This document shows, in pieces, positions 55,681-64,000 of a stretch of 64,000 nucleotides of DNA. The stretch's first letter is position 1; the number at the start of each line of letters is the position of its first letter. The position numbers and the translations under genes are program-made. Under the pieces are notes generated by a model. The model was not told the DNA's origin. It made no database searches and saw nothing but the letters and a program-made list of their open reading frames with translations. The stretch is from Streptomyces celluloflavus (GTDB taxonomy: Bacteria; Actinomycetota; Actinomycetes; Streptomycetales; Streptomycetaceae), in assembly GCA_000720995.1 (NCBI GenBank), contig JOEL01000028.1, forward strand, positions 1 through 64,000. Reading direction: 5' to 3'.

Positions 55681-56589
55681 TCAGCCGGTGGGCGTGGGGG
55701 TCCAGGGCGGGAGGGGCTCCGCGCCGTCCAGCCAGGACCGGGGCGGGGTGCCGCCGCTGCCCGCGGCGACGATGCCGCCGACGATGGCGCAGGTGGTGTC
55801 CACATCCCCGCCCACCTGGGCAGTGGTCCAGAACGCCTGCTCGTAGTCGCCGAGATGGCGGGCCGCGGCCCAGAGGGTGAAGGGAACGGTGTCGTGGGCG
55901 CTGGTCCGCCGTCCGCAGCCGAGGACGGCGGCGACGGTGCCGGAGTCGGCGTAGTCGAGCATGTCCCGGGCGCGGCGCAGACCGGCCTGTACGGCGCTGC
56001 GCGGGATCAGCTCCAGTACGCCGTCGAGGAGCTCCTCGGGGCCGGCGTCCCGCCCCGGGCTCGCCACCAGGGCGGCTGCGGCGGCGACGGCCATCGCGCC
56101 GACGACGGCCTCGCGGTGCTGGTGGGTGACGTACGCGGAGATCTCCGCCTGGTGTGTGGCCTGCTCCGGGTCGTCGGCGTACCAGGCACCCAGGGGGGCG
56201 ATGCGCATGGCGGCGCCGTTGCCCCAGGAGCCCCGGCCGTTGAAGAGGCCGGACGCCAGCTCGTGCCAGTCGCCGCCCTCGCGGATCAGCCGGAGCATGC
56301 GGTTCACGGCCGGGCCGTAGCCGCGGTCGACGTCGTGGTGTTCGGCGAAGGAGCGGGCCAGGGAGTCCTGGTCGATCCGGCCGTGGGTGGTGAGCACGGC
56401 GAGGACGGAGCAGGCCATCTCGGTGTCGTCGGTCCACTGCCAGGGGGCGGGCGGCAGCTCGCGGCGCTTGAGGGCGGGGACGTGGGCGGGGACGAAGAAC
56501 CGGGAGCCGAGGGCGTCGCCCACGGAAAGTCCGCGCAGGCTCGCCAGAGCCCGCTCACAGCGGTCTGCGTCACGGTGGTCGGCGGTCAT
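55681..56589 (-). CDS. ADP-ribosylglycohydrolase family protein
   Basis: 302-residue DraG-type hydrolase that removes ADP-ribose from proteins or small molecules. Metal-binding motifs WTDDTEM near residue 50 and GGDVDTTCAIVGGIV near residue 255 supply the Asp/Thr ligands of the two-Mg2+ site. ATG 56589 has a weak GAGTG ribosome site. It follows the histidine phosphatase gene by 11 nt and is probably co-transcribed. No ADP-ribosyltransferase is seen in the window. Confidence 0.9.
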   Translation of the reverse strand: MTADHRDADRCERALASLRGLSVGDALGSRFFVPAHVPALKRRELPPAPWQWTDDTEMACSVLAVLTTHGRIDQDSLARSFAEHHDVDRGYGPAVNRMLRLIREGGDWHELASGLFNGRGSWGNGAAMRIAPLGAWYADDPEQATHQAEISAYVTHQHREAVVGAMAVAAAAALVASPGRDAGPEELLDGVLELIPRSAVQAGLRRARDMLDYADSGTVAAVLGCGRRTSAHDTVPFTLWAAARHLGDYEQAFWTTAQVGGDVDTTCAIVGGIVAAGSGGTPPRSWLDGAEPLPPWTPTPTG

Positions 56590-56600
56590 CGGTGTGCACT

Positions 56601-57260
56601 CTAACCGGTGACGCCGTAAGGCTCGGGTACGCACCAGCGCTCGAACGGCCGGTCAAGGGAGTAGCGGCCGTCCACACCGAGGAGCAGGGTGCGCCGCTCC
56701 GCGTTGCCCGGGTTGGACAGCGATTCGAAGTCGGCGACCGTCCAGTGGAACCACCTCATGCAGAACAGGCGCATGGTGAGGCCGTGCGTGACGATCAGGA
56801 CGTTCGGCGGGTGGCCGGGGTCCTCGAAGCTGCGCCACAGGCTCTCCAGGAACGCCCCGACCCGGTCGTAGACGTCCGCGCCGGACTCGCCCTGCGCGAA
56901 CCGGTAGAAGAAGTGACCGTAGGCGTCGCGATATGCCTTCTGGAGCCGTACGTCGTCCCGGTCCTGCCAGTTCCCCCAGTCCTGCTCGCGCAGCCGCGGC
57001 TCCTCCCTGACCCTGACCCGCTCCCGGTCCAGAGCGAGCGCCCGGAAGGTCTGGTGGGTGCGGCGGTAGGGCGAGACGTAGGCGGAGACCTGTTCGTCCC
57101 CGAAGATCGCCCGCAGCGGGGGGCCCGCTTCCTCGGCCTGCCGGAACCCGGTCTCCGTGAGGCTGAGGGCGTGGTCGGGCTCCCGTTCGTAGACGGTGTC
57201 GTCGACGTTCCCCACCGACTCTCCGTGGCGGATGAGGACTATGCGTCGGGGCCGGGCCAT
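56601..57260 (-). CDS. Histidine phosphatase family protein
   Basis: 219 residues with the phosphohistidine motif LIRHGESVGN (Arg11, His12), YVSPYRRTHQTF, the acid/base region LREQDWGNWQD and the second catalytic His in LIVTHGLTMRLF. The family covers phosphoglycerate mutases and diverse phosphatases; substrate unknown. The active residues are all present. First gene of a two-gene unit with the ADP-ribosylglycohydrolase. Confidence 0.9.
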   Translation of the reverse strand: MARPRRIVLIRHGESVGNVDDTVYEREPDHALSLTETGFRQAEEAGPPLRAIFGDEQVSAYVSPYRRTHQTFRALALDRERVRVREEPRLREQDWGNWQDRDDVRLQKAYRDAYGHFFYRFAQGESGADVYDRVGAFLESLWRSFEDPGHPPNVLIVTHGLTMRLFCMRWFHWTVADFESLSNPGNAERRTLLLGVDGRYSLDRPFERWCVPEPYGVTG

Positions 57261-57633
57261 ACCGCCACCCTAAGACGCCTGCCCTGTACATGCCGCGTGC
57301 GGTGGCGGCCACAGCCATGCCCCCTCCTCCGCGCATCCCATGCCGCGGTGCCCCCACGTCGCCTCGCTCTCCCTCAGGTCGGTCGCTCAGATCGGCCACC
57401 GTTCCTCACGTCGTCCTTTCTCGTGTCGCCGTCATCCGGCTCCGTCGGTCCGCGCCGAACCCCGGCAGGCGTGCAGGCAGACGACGGACGGGAGCCGGCC
57501 CGAAAGCCGAGGAGCGCTCGCCCTGAGCGGGCGCCCGCGAAGAGCAGCGCATACCCGCGGAGAGCGTCCACGGCGACGAGCACGCGTGGCGGTGGGCACG
57601 CACAGCGACGGGCGTGCGCTCGCGGGCCGTGCC
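57261..57633. other. Gene-free region
   Basis: About 370 bp between the ABC-F stop and the phosphatase start, both on the minus strand. I see no frame with ribosome site and no strong hairpin; it should contain the phosphatase promoter. Confidence 0.4.
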
Positions 57634-59253
57634 TCAGTGCGCGTCGGGGACCGGGCGACCGTCGCGTATCCCGTAGCTGCGGCCGCCGAAGCGCCGGCGC
57701 AGCAGGCGGTCGTGGGAGACGACGACCAGCGCGCCGGGCCATACCGCGAGGGCCTCTTCCAGCTCTTCGACCAGGCCGAGGGCCAGGTGGTTGGTCGGTT
57801 CGTCCAGCAGCAGAAGATCCGCCGGCCGGGCCAGCAGCCGGGCCAGCGCCAGCCGGCGCCGCTGGCCTGCCGAGAGCGCCCCCACCGGCACCCGCAGATC
57901 GCGCTCCCGGAAGAGCCCGAAGGACAGCAGAAGGCCGGCCAGCTCGTCCGCATCGCCGGTCAGGCCCCGCCCGAACGCCGCCAGCAGCGGTTCAGCGGGG
58001 CGGGTGACCGGTATTTCCTGGGCGAGGAAGCCGATCCGCCCCCGGCGCCGCACCGTTCCGCTGTCCGGCTCGGTGATTCCCGCGATGACCCGCAGCAGCG
58101 TGGTCTTGCCCGCGCCGTTGGCACCGTGGATCAGCAGTCGTTCACCGGCGGCGACCGAGAGGGAGTCCACCGCCAGCCGGTCCGCGACGCGCACCCCGTC
58201 GAGGTGGACGAGGGTGCCCTCGGCGTCGCCGGTACCCGGTACGGCGCGGAAGCGGAGCGGATCCGGTGGTCTGGGGACCGGCTCGTCCCGCAGCCTGCGC
58301 AGTCGCTCCTGGGCGTTGCGCACTCTGCTGGACACGGATGCCTGGACGCGGCCCTTGTCCCGGTCGTACGCCATCTTGTTGCCGTCTTTCATCGCCCGGC
58401 CCCGGGCGACGTGGTGTGCGGTCCCCGCCGCGAACTCGGTGAGCTGCGCGATCTGCTCGCACCACCGGGCGTACTCCTGCTCCCAGCGGCGGCGGGCGGC
58501 CGTCTTGGCGGCGACGAAGGTGCCGTAGCCGTCGCCGTAGCGCACGATGCCGCGGCGGTCGGCGTCCACCTCGACGATCGCGGTGGCGATCCGTTGCAGA
58601 AAGAGCCGGTCGTGGGAGACGGCGAGGACCGTGCCGCGATGGGCGAGCAGAGCGTCCTCCAGCCAGTCGAGAGCGGCCGCGTCGAGATGGTTGGTCGGCT
58701 CGTCGAGGAGCATGACCTCGGGCGAGGCTGCGATCAGGCAGGCGAGTCCGAGCCGGGCCTGCTCGCCTCCGGAGAGGCTGCCCAGCAGCCGGTCGTGCGC
58801 GATCCGCTCCAGCCCGAGGGCGTGCATCGCCTTGTCGACACGGGCATCGGCTTCGTAGCCGCCGCGCACTTCGAAGAGGGTGAGCAGCTCGCCGTACTCG
58901 TCCAGTTGACCGGCCGTGGCGCGGCCCAGCCCGCGCTCCAGCGACCGGAGCCGGCGTTCGATGTCTCTGAGATCTGCCAGGGCGGCGTCGATCGCGTCCT
59001 GGACCGTGCGGTCCGGGCGGAGGCCGGGGGTCTGCCCGAGGTGGCCGATACCGCCGTCGGCGCGGCGGACGACTCGGCCGTCGTCGGGCTGCTCGGCGCC
59101 CGCGATGATGCGCAGCAGTGTCGACTTCCCGGCGCCGTTCTCCCCCACGATCCCGATCCGTTCACCGGGCCGTACGGAGAGGGAGACGCCGTCGAGCAGC
59201 AGTCGGTCGGCGTAGGAGTGGGAAACGTCGTGCAAGGAGATCTGGGTGGGCAA
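57634..59253 (-). CDS. ABC-F family ATPase (ribosome-acting type)
   Basis: 539 residues with two ABC cassettes and no membrane part. Cassette 1: GENGAGKSTLLRI, SLSGGEQARLGLA, MLLDEPTNHLD. Cassette 2: GANGAGKTTLLRV, LSAGQRRRLALARL, LLLDEPTNHLA. The interdomain linker (about 225-300) includes KDGNKMAYDRDKGRVQASV, typical of antibiotic-resistance ABC-F proteins that dislodge drugs from the ribosome. Start TTG 59253 with GGAGG 5 nt upstream. The divergent TetR gene and two shared palindromes suggest drug-inducible expression. Housekeeping roles remain possible. Confidence 0.9.
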   Translation of the reverse strand: MPTQISLHDVSHSYADRLLLDGVSLSVRPGERIGIVGENGAGKSTLLRIIAGAEQPDDGRVVRRADGGIGHLGQTPGLRPDRTVQDAIDAALADLRDIERRLRSLERGLGRATAGQLDEYGELLTLFEVRGGYEADARVDKAMHALGLERIAHDRLLGSLSGGEQARLGLACLIAASPEVMLLDEPTNHLDAAALDWLEDALLAHRGTVLAVSHDRLFLQRIATAIVEVDADRRGIVRYGDGYGTFVAAKTAARRRWEQEYARWCEQIAQLTEFAAGTAHHVARGRAMKDGNKMAYDRDKGRVQASVSSRVRNAQERLRRLRDEPVPRPPDPLRFRAVPGTGDAEGTLVHLDGVRVADRLAVDSLSVAAGERLLIHGANGAGKTTLLRVIAGITEPDSGTVRRRGRIGFLAQEIPVTRPAEPLLAAFGRGLTGDADELAGLLLSFGLFRERDLRVPVGALSAGQRRRLALARLLARPADLLLLDEPTNHLALGLVEELEEALAVWPGALVVVSHDRLLRRRFGGRSYGIRDGRPVPDAH

Positions 59254-59377
59254 TCAGTCCTCCGGCCAGGTCGTGTGGACACATCGGGGGCATGAGCGGG
59301 CAGACGGCTTCGGATACGGGTACTGGTCCAGTTGCAGGTACGGACAGGGCATCGAGTGAATGGTCCACCGACACCCA

Positions 59378-59397
59378 AATGCAACTTCCATTGCATT
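59378..59397. promoter_or_regulatory. Palindromic operator 1 (ABC-F / TetR region)
   Basis: AATGCAA-N6-TTGCATT, a perfect 7-bp inverted repeat in the divergent region, 49 bp from a near-identical copy at 59427. Probable TetR binding site. Confidence 0.75.
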
Positions 59398-59426
59398 ACG
59401 ATGATGGTGACACACCCCACCCCACT

Positions 59427-59446
59427 AATGCAATAGGAGTTGCAGT
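59427..59446. promoter_or_regulatory. Palindromic operator 2, overlapping the TetR start
   Basis: AATGCAA-N6-TTGCAGT, one mismatch from operator 1. The spacer contains the ribosome site AGGAG and the right arm the TTG start region of the TetR gene, so bound repressor could block its own expression. Confidence 0.7.
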
Positions 59447-60111
59447 TGTCCGGTGAGACCGAGCCCGCGGACGAGAGCAAGGCCGGTACGTCCACGCCGC
59501 CCACCCCCGGCACCCGGCGCCCCGGCGGACGCACCGCGCGCACCCGGGCCGCCGTCCGTGACGCCGTCCTGACCGGCCTCACCGAGCACGGCTATCCCGG
59601 CCTGACCATCGAGTACGTCGCCGAGCACTCGGGCGTGCACAAGACGACGCTCTACCGGCGCTGGGGAGGCGTCGAGGGGCTGGTGGCCGACGCGCTGGAC
59701 CTGGCGGGCGAGGACACCTGGCTGCCGCCCGACACCGGCTCCCTCGCGGGAGATCTGCGCGCCCTCGCCCACGAGGTCGTCGATTCCTTCGCCGATCCGG
59801 GCGCGGCCGCGTCCGGTTCCGCGATGATCGCGGCCGCCTTCCAGTCGGAGCGGGCCGCCGGGGCGCTGCGCGCCTACTACGCCGAGCGGTTCGCGCGCTG
59901 CGAGGTGATCGTGGCACGCGCCGTCGGACGCGGCGAACTGCCGGTCACCGAGGGCGCCGTGATCGACGCCGGCGCGCTCGTCCGGTCGGTGTCCGCACCG
60001 GTCTTCTTCCGCCTGTTCATCACCCGGGAACCGATCGACGGCGCGCTCGCCGACCAGTCCGCGGCGGCAGCCCTGGCCGCCGCCCGTGCGGGAGCGTTCA
60101 CCACCGGCTGA
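59446..60111 (+). CDS. TetR-family regulator
   Basis: 221 residues. N-terminal tetR helix-turn-helix (AVRDAVLTGLTEHGYPGLTI, AEHSGVHKTTLYRRWGG) after a 30-residue flexible tail; C-terminal all-helical ligand domain (TetR_C_16-like: FQSERAAGALRAYYAERFAR). TTG 59446 is preferred since AGGAG is 6 nt upstream; TTG 59440 is directly adjacent to AGGAG and less likely. It is divergent from the ABC-F gene and likely represses both through the two palindromes. Confidence 0.88.
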   Translation: MSGETEPADESKAGTSTPPTPGTRRPGGRTARTRAAVRDAVLTGLTEHGYPGLTIEYVAEHSGVHKTTLYRRWGGVEGLVADALDLAGEDTWLPPDTGSLAGDLRALAHEVVDSFADPGAAASGSAMIAAAFQSERAAGALRAYYAERFARCEVIVARAVGRGELPVTEGAVIDAGALVRSVSAPVFFRLFITREPIDGALADQSAAAALAAARAGAFTTG

Positions 60112-60191
60112 GCCGGGCCCCCGGGGCCACGTGCCCGGCGCCGCTCACCGGCACCCCGCCGCGACCGCCGCCCCCGGCCGGCACCCGCCCC

Positions 60192-60797
60192 TCACACCGT
60201 CCACGACGGTTCGAGCTGCACGACATCCCCGGCGACCGCCCGCACATCCGCCGTCATCTGGGCCCGCAGGGCCAGCCGCTCCACCCGCTCCGGCCGGTAC
60301 TTCCCGCGCTCGGCCTCCGACTGCCACATCGACAGCACCAGGAACTCCTCCCCCGGAGCCCGCCCCAGCATCCCCCGCAGCATTCCCGGCGACCCCGCCA
60401 TCGCCGGATTCCAGACTTTCTCCTGCATCAGCATGAAGTGATCCACCCGGTCCTGGTGCACCTGGCAGTGCGCCAGGCGGAGCACGTCCGCATCACCGAA
60501 CGAGGGCTGGAAACCCACCTTCACGTCAAACTCGTGCTCGAACAGCCGCACTTGGATGTCCTTGAACGTGCCTACCTGGGCGGCCGCCAACCGGTCGTGT
60601 GAGCGCGCCATGAAGGAGTCGTAGAGTGCCCGGCTCTCCCAGAAGGCCACCAGATGCGCGACCCCCGGGCGGCCCCGGCTCCACCCCCCGCCCTGCCCTC
60701 GAAACCCCGGCTCACCCAGCAGCCCCGCCCATTTCCGCTGCCCCCGGTCGAACCCTCGACGGTCCACGACGGTGAGGCGAATCCACTTGACCAGCAC
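60192..60797 (-). CDS. DUF4937/YdbC-like protein
   Basis: 201 residues with two antibiotic-monooxygenase-like ferredoxin folds: VKWIRLTVVDRRGFDRGQR, GVAHLVAFWESRALYDSFM in the first half and EFLVLSMWQSEAERGKY in the second. YdbC-type proteins are uncharacterised. GTG 60797 fits the start of the domain, but no ribosome site is seen and ATG 60833 or 60830 are alternatives. It lies downstream of the amidase gene on the same strand. Confidence 0.75.
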   Translation of the reverse strand: MLVKWIRLTVVDRRGFDRGQRKWAGLLGEPGFRGQGGGWSRGRPGVAHLVAFWESRALYDSFMARSHDRLAAAQVGTFKDIQVRLFEHEFDVKVGFQPSFGDADVLRLAHCQVHQDRVDHFMLMQEKVWNPAMAGSPGMLRGMLGRAPGEEFLVLSMWQSEAERGKYRPERVERLALRAQMTADVRAVAGDVVQLEPSWTV

Positions 60798-60865
60798 CGC
60801 GCCATCGTACGGCCCCGCGGCAACCGGCATCACTGCGCGTCACATCGTCACCACCACGAACTCTC

Positions 60866-62278
60866 CTACGGACGTGGATCGATGGGCGTCAGCACCCCGA
60901 GCCGCCGCTCGACCTCCTCGGCCGCCGCCAGGCACAGGTCCTCCCGATAGGCGCGCCCGATCAACTGCACACCACAGGGGAGCCCGTCCGCCTCCCCGGT
61001 GGGCACCGCCACCGCCGGTACGCCGACGAAGCTCGTCGCGGTGCACAGCCGCATGGCCGTCTGCACGCGCTGATGACTCTCCGGGTCGCGCACCTCGGCC
61101 CCCGGCGCGAACGGCGGATCGGTGAACACCGGCCCCAGGACCAGCGGATATTCGTCCAGGAAGGCCGCCCAGTCACGGCGGATCCCCAGGCGCACGCCGG
61201 TCAGCCGCAGGTATTCCGTCAGCTCCACCGGGCCGCTCTTCGCCATGCCCAGCTCGATATAGCGGTGCCCACCCTCCCCCAGGAGCGTCTTGACGACCGG
61301 CCAGGAGGGGGCGAACTCCGTGAGCGTCATCCGAGCGTAGACGTCGAGGGCGTCGTCCAGCCGCGGCACGTCCGCCACCTCGCACACCTCGTATCCGGCG
61401 TCCCGCAGCGCGTCCGCGGCGCTCTCCACCGCCTTGCGCACCACCGGACGCACACCGTGTCCACCGGGGTCCGTCACCATCGCCACCTTGAGGGGACGCA
61501 CCAACGGCTCGCCGTAGAGGGGCACCGGCACCGCCCTCGGGTCGCGCGGATCGGTCCCGGCCAGCACCTCGTACGCGAGCCGCAGATCGCCGACCGTACG
61601 CGCCAGGGGCCCGTCGACCACCAGCACCTGGGCGGCGAGGGAGGGGTCGTCCGGCCCGAGGCGGTGATCCGCGGCGAACCGCCCGTAGGTGGGCTTCAGT
61701 CCCGCGACGCCACAGAAGGACGCGGGGATGCGCACCGAGCCCCCGGAGTCGTTGCCGAGCCCAAGGGCGGCCATTCCGGTGGCCACGGCCGCACCGTCGC
61801 CGCCGCTGGAACCGCCGGGCGTGACAGCCCGGCTCCAGGGATTCGCGGTGTCGCCGAACAGCTCGCTGCGGGTATGGACGCCGGCGAGGATGAGGGTCGG
61901 CATATTGCTGTGCCCGACCGGGATGCCCCCGGCGGCGCGCAGTCGTGCCACCGGGGGCGCGTCGGAGCTCGCCACGGCATCGCGGAAGCGCTTCGCGCCG
62001 TACGTCGTCGGCACACCCGCGATGGCGGTGCTCTCCTTGACGGTGAACGGCACACCGACCAGCGGCCCCGGCTCCACGCCCGCGGCACGCCGCCGGTCTG
62101 CCACCGCGGCCTCGGCGCGCGCCCGCTCGGCAAGCAGCTGCGTCACGGCATTGACGGCCGGGTTGACCTCGGCGATCCGCTCCAGGTGGGCGTCGACCAG
62201 CTCGACCGCCGTCACCGCACCGTCACGAACCGCGGCCGCCTGGGCGCGGGCCGTCATCTTCCACAGCGCGTCGCGCAT
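60866..62278 (-). CDS. Amidase (amidase-signature family)
   Basis: 470-residue serine amidohydrolase. The Ser-cisSer-Lys triad is visible: Lys in GVPFTVKES, and the signature GGSSGGDGAAVA followed by GNDSGGSVRIPASF with the nucleophilic Ser. It hydrolyses an amide or ureide; substrate unknown. It is not a GatA because the flanking gatC/gatB are missing and the length suits free amidases. ATG 62278 with GAGAGGG upstream. Divergent from a TetR gene, which likely controls it. Confidence 0.9.
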   Translation of the reverse strand: MRDALWKMTARAQAAAVRDGAVTAVELVDAHLERIAEVNPAVNAVTQLLAERARAEAAVADRRRAAGVEPGPLVGVPFTVKESTAIAGVPTTYGAKRFRDAVASSDAPPVARLRAAGGIPVGHSNMPTLILAGVHTRSELFGDTANPWSRAVTPGGSSGGDGAAVATGMAALGLGNDSGGSVRIPASFCGVAGLKPTYGRFAADHRLGPDDPSLAAQVLVVDGPLARTVGDLRLAYEVLAGTDPRDPRAVPVPLYGEPLVRPLKVAMVTDPGGHGVRPVVRKAVESAADALRDAGYEVCEVADVPRLDDALDVYARMTLTEFAPSWPVVKTLLGEGGHRYIELGMAKSGPVELTEYLRLTGVRLGIRRDWAAFLDEYPLVLGPVFTDPPFAPGAEVRDPESHQRVQTAMRLCTATSFVGVPAVAVPTGEADGLPCGVQLIGRAYREDLCLAAAEEVERRLGVLTPIDPRP

Positions 62279-62428
62279 GTTCTCACCCTCTCGTACCGGC
62301 CTTCCGGCACTTCGACGTTCCGGTGCGCTTCGTCGTCCGGGCGCTCCGAAGCCCCTGCGGAACCAGGCGGTTCGATGCCCCCGACGTTTCGATGCGCTTG
62401 CATCACTTCAGCATCGTAACCTTGTTCC

Positions 62429-62444
62429 CGATACGTACGCATCG
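62429..62444. promoter_or_regulatory. Candidate TetR operator, amidase / TetR region
   Basis: CGATACGTACGCATCG, a 16-bp palindrome with one mismatched pair, 32 nt before the TetR start. A further GATGC-N4-GCATC repeat lies at 62391-62404. Either may bind the TetR protein. Confidence 0.5.
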
Positions 62445-62476
62445 AATAAAACGACATCGGAACCGGAGTGCGCGAC

Positions 62477-63064
62477 ATGCCCAAGCAGGTGGATCACGAG
62501 GGCCGGCGCCGGCAGATCGCCGACGCCGTCTGCCAACTGGCCGACGAGAGCGGTCTGGAAGGTGTCACGCTGCGCGATGTGGCGGCCCGTGCGGAGGTCT
62601 CCATGGGCGCCGTCCAGCGCTGCTTCGGCACCAAGGAGGAGATGCTGGTCTTCGCCCTCGGCCATATCGGCGCGCGGATCGCGGCGCGGGTGACGGCACG
62701 GCTCGTGGCCTCACCGGCCCAGTCGGCCCGTACGGCGCTCGGGCACGCCACCGCCGAGATCTCACTGCTCCAGGAGGAGCAGCGCGCCGAGGCCCGTGTC
62801 TGGCTGGCCTTTGTCGCACAGGCCGCGGTCAGCCCGCCACTGGCCGAAATACTGCGTACCAACTACGCCGATTTGCAGGCGGTGTTCACCCGGCTCATCG
62901 CCGAAGCCACCGGTTCCGCCGACCCGGCCCGCGAGGCCCGCACCCTCCTCGCCCTCACCGACGGCCTCACCACCCACGTCCTGATCGGCCACCTCTCCCC
63001 CGCCGCCGCACTGGACGTCCTCGACGGCCATCTGGGCCGCCTGTGGCGCGAACCGGCGGCCTGA
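62477..63064 (+). CDS. TetR-family regulator
   Basis: 195 residues. N-terminal helix-turn-helix (ESGLEGVTLRDVAARAEVSM, GAVQRCFGTKEEML) and a TetR_C ligand domain (LQEEQRAEARVWLAFVAQAA) like BetI/PsrA-type repressors. ATG 62477 has GGAG 8 nt upstream; GTG 62468 is the alternative. Divergent from the amidase gene; the shared 198-bp region contains candidate palindromes. Confidence 0.88.
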   Translation: MPKQVDHEGRRRQIADAVCQLADESGLEGVTLRDVAARAEVSMGAVQRCFGTKEEMLVFALGHIGARIAARVTARLVASPAQSARTALGHATAEISLLQEEQRAEARVWLAFVAQAAVSPPLAEILRTNYADLQAVFTRLIAEATGSADPAREARTLLALTDGLTTHVLIGHLSPAAALDVLDGHLGRLWREPAA

Positions 63065-63578
63065 CCGGCCGACTTCCGGGACCGACACCCGCCCTCCGGC
63101 GCGATCAGCCCGACCCGCCGGACGGCCGGCGATCCGGCAGCCGCCGCTCCGGACTTCCGGACCGGCCCGGCGATACACCCCGAGAGCCGACTGCCCGCCT
63201 CCGTCCACCTGGCCCGACGGCGCCTTCCAGCCACCGACGGGCTTCAACTCCGCTTACCACGACGACCACTTGGCCCAACCCAGCGGACGCCCGACGTGTC
63301 ACCATGTCAACGAATGGGAATTCTTGGGTAGTTGCCGACGTGACGACCCAGCCGGCCTCGCTCCCCGGGTTCGACTCGGCCACAGGCCCGACCGACTGCT
63401 TCCGTTCGTCCCGGTGTCCAGCAGCGGTCCGGAACGACAACCGACCGCGAGCGATGAGCAGTTGTACGCCGACCGATGACGGCCTGACGGTCTTCGGCAC
63501 CTACGACGCGAGAGAGACAGCCAGCGAAGCGTAAGAGAAGGCTCAGACGAGAAGAAAGCAAGAAGAAAGGGGAACCCG
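63065..63578. other. Gene-free region before terD-like gene
   Basis: About 510 bp. Short frames only; purine-rich near 63525-63575 leading into the ribosome site of the terD-like gene. No RNA gene or repeat recognised. Confidence 0.4.
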
Positions 63579-64000
63579 GTGAGCACTCTCAACAAAGGGA
63601 TCGAGAAGGTCGAGGTGACGCTCAAGTGGGACCCCAGCCCCCTCGGCACACCCGATAACGACCTCGACATCATCGCCGCGACGTACGCGGCGGGCGCACC
63701 GCACGGCGAGCCGTCCTACCTGGTGCACTTCGGCAGCCGGTCACCCGACGGCACCATCACCCTCAACCGGGACAGCCGGACCGGTCAGGGCTTCGGTTCC
63801 GACGAGGTCATGACGCTGGAACTGGACCGGCTGAGCGAGACCTACACACGCGTCATCGTGGGCGTGGCCATCCAGCAGGGCGAGGGCCGCAAGGTCTTCG
63901 GTGACGTAGCGAATACCGAGGTCCTCGTCCGCGAGGGCCGCACCAATCTGGCGGCGAGCGATTTCTCCGGCGTCGCGGACGCGACCGCCGCGACCGTCGC
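63579..64000 (+). CDS. TerD-family protein, 5' part
   Basis: Truncated by the window end; 140 codons visible. GTG 63579 follows AAAGGGGAA. The protein begins STLNKGIEKVEVTLKWDPSP and shows DNDLDIIAATYAAG and FGSDEVMTLELDRL, the calcium-binding acidic pattern of TerD/CABP stress proteins. Streptomyces carry many such genes, linked to tellurite resistance, Ca2+ and development; the role here is open. Confidence 0.9.
   Translation, partial: MSTLNKGIEKVEVTLKWDPSPLGTPDNDLDIIAATYAAGAPHGEPSYLVHFGSRSPDGTITLNRDSRTGQGFGSDEVMTLELDRLSETYTRVIVGVAIQQGEGRKVFGDVANTEVLVREGRTNLAASDFSGVADATAATV

Noticed and set aside
60112-60139. GCCGGGC / GCCCGGC hairpin after the TetR gene
   Set aside because: Only 7 bp, overlaps the stop region and similar GC hairpins occur by chance here; too weak to call a terminator.
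63355-63400. GGGTTCGACTC, another T-loop-like string
   Set aside because: No cloverleaf can be drawn around it.

Overview
The window is high-GC actinobacterial chromosome and almost certainly belongs to a Streptomyces or a very close relative. The evidence is the set of genes (hrdB, whiH, sepH, cutRS, a GNAT-first protein acetyltransferase, actinobacterial coproporphyrin ferrochelatase), frequent GTG/TTG starts behind GGAGG-type ribosome binding sites, a DasR-type operator before ptsH and a ydaO-type riboswitch before an M23 peptidase. From memory, the order cutSR, inositol phosphatase, ferrochelatase, sepH, ptsH, parC, citrate synthases, parE, hrdB, whiH follows the SCO5863 to SCO58xx region of S. 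coelicolor, so this looks like conserved core with a few local changes. No tRNA, rRNA, intact insertion sequence, prophage or CRISPR array was seen.

Layout. 1-6.1 kb: the cutR-cutS two-component operon, a tiny acidic protein, an inositol monophosphatase-like enzyme, coproporphyrin ferrochelatase and an MFS exporter. 6.2-15 kb: a sugar-lactone oxidase, a proline/glycine-rich membrane protein, the cell-division regulator SepH, a rhodanese, a two-domain glyoxalase-fold protein, thymidine kinase, a phosphodiesterase-type enzyme and a DUF5998 protein. 15-20.8 kb: a large GNAT/acyl-CoA-synthetase-like acetyltransferase, HPr with a dre operator, a GntR regulator and a secreted M23 peptidase under a c-di-AMP riboswitch. 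21-30.6 kb: a translationally coupled M16 peptidase pair, parC, a His-rich G3E GTPase, and two divergent citrate synthases, one of which carries an N-terminal helix-turn-helix. 30.6-33.8 kb: an iron-box-controlled sucrase/ferredoxin-like protein, then about 1.8 kb of decayed sequence with remnants of a CitB-type response regulator. 33.8-43.1 kb: a NarL-type two-component operon, parE, a DUF7455 zinc-ribbon-like protein, a trypsin-like protease, the principal sigma factor hrdB and the sporulation regulator whiH. 43.3-64 kb: an apparently frameshifted ABC ATPase-permease, a Nudix protein with a C-terminal winged helix, a debranching-enzyme-like protein, a DUF4192 protein, a RecQ helicase with a PRTase-like tail, RNase HII, ADP-ribosylglycohydrolase, histidine phosphatase, an ABC-F protein with a divergent TetR regulator, a DUF4937-like protein, an amidase with a divergent TetR regulator, and the start of a TerD-family gene cut by the window end.

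How the parts relate. The core genes serve transcription (hrdB), chromosome decatenation (parC/parE), division and sporulation (sepH, whiH), wall remodelling (M23, CutRS), carbon-source signalling (ptsH/DasR) and haem and metal handling (ferrochelatase, G3E GTPase, iron-box gene). The most unusual points are (i) the HTH-citrate synthase facing a second citrate synthase across an AT-rich promoter full of nested palindromes, (ii) the RecQ-PRTase fusion next to an inverted pair of perfect DnaA boxes, (iii) the Nudix-winged-helix gene with a palindrome over its promoter and a leaderless-looking start, and (iv) the paired palindromes between the ABC-F and TetR genes.
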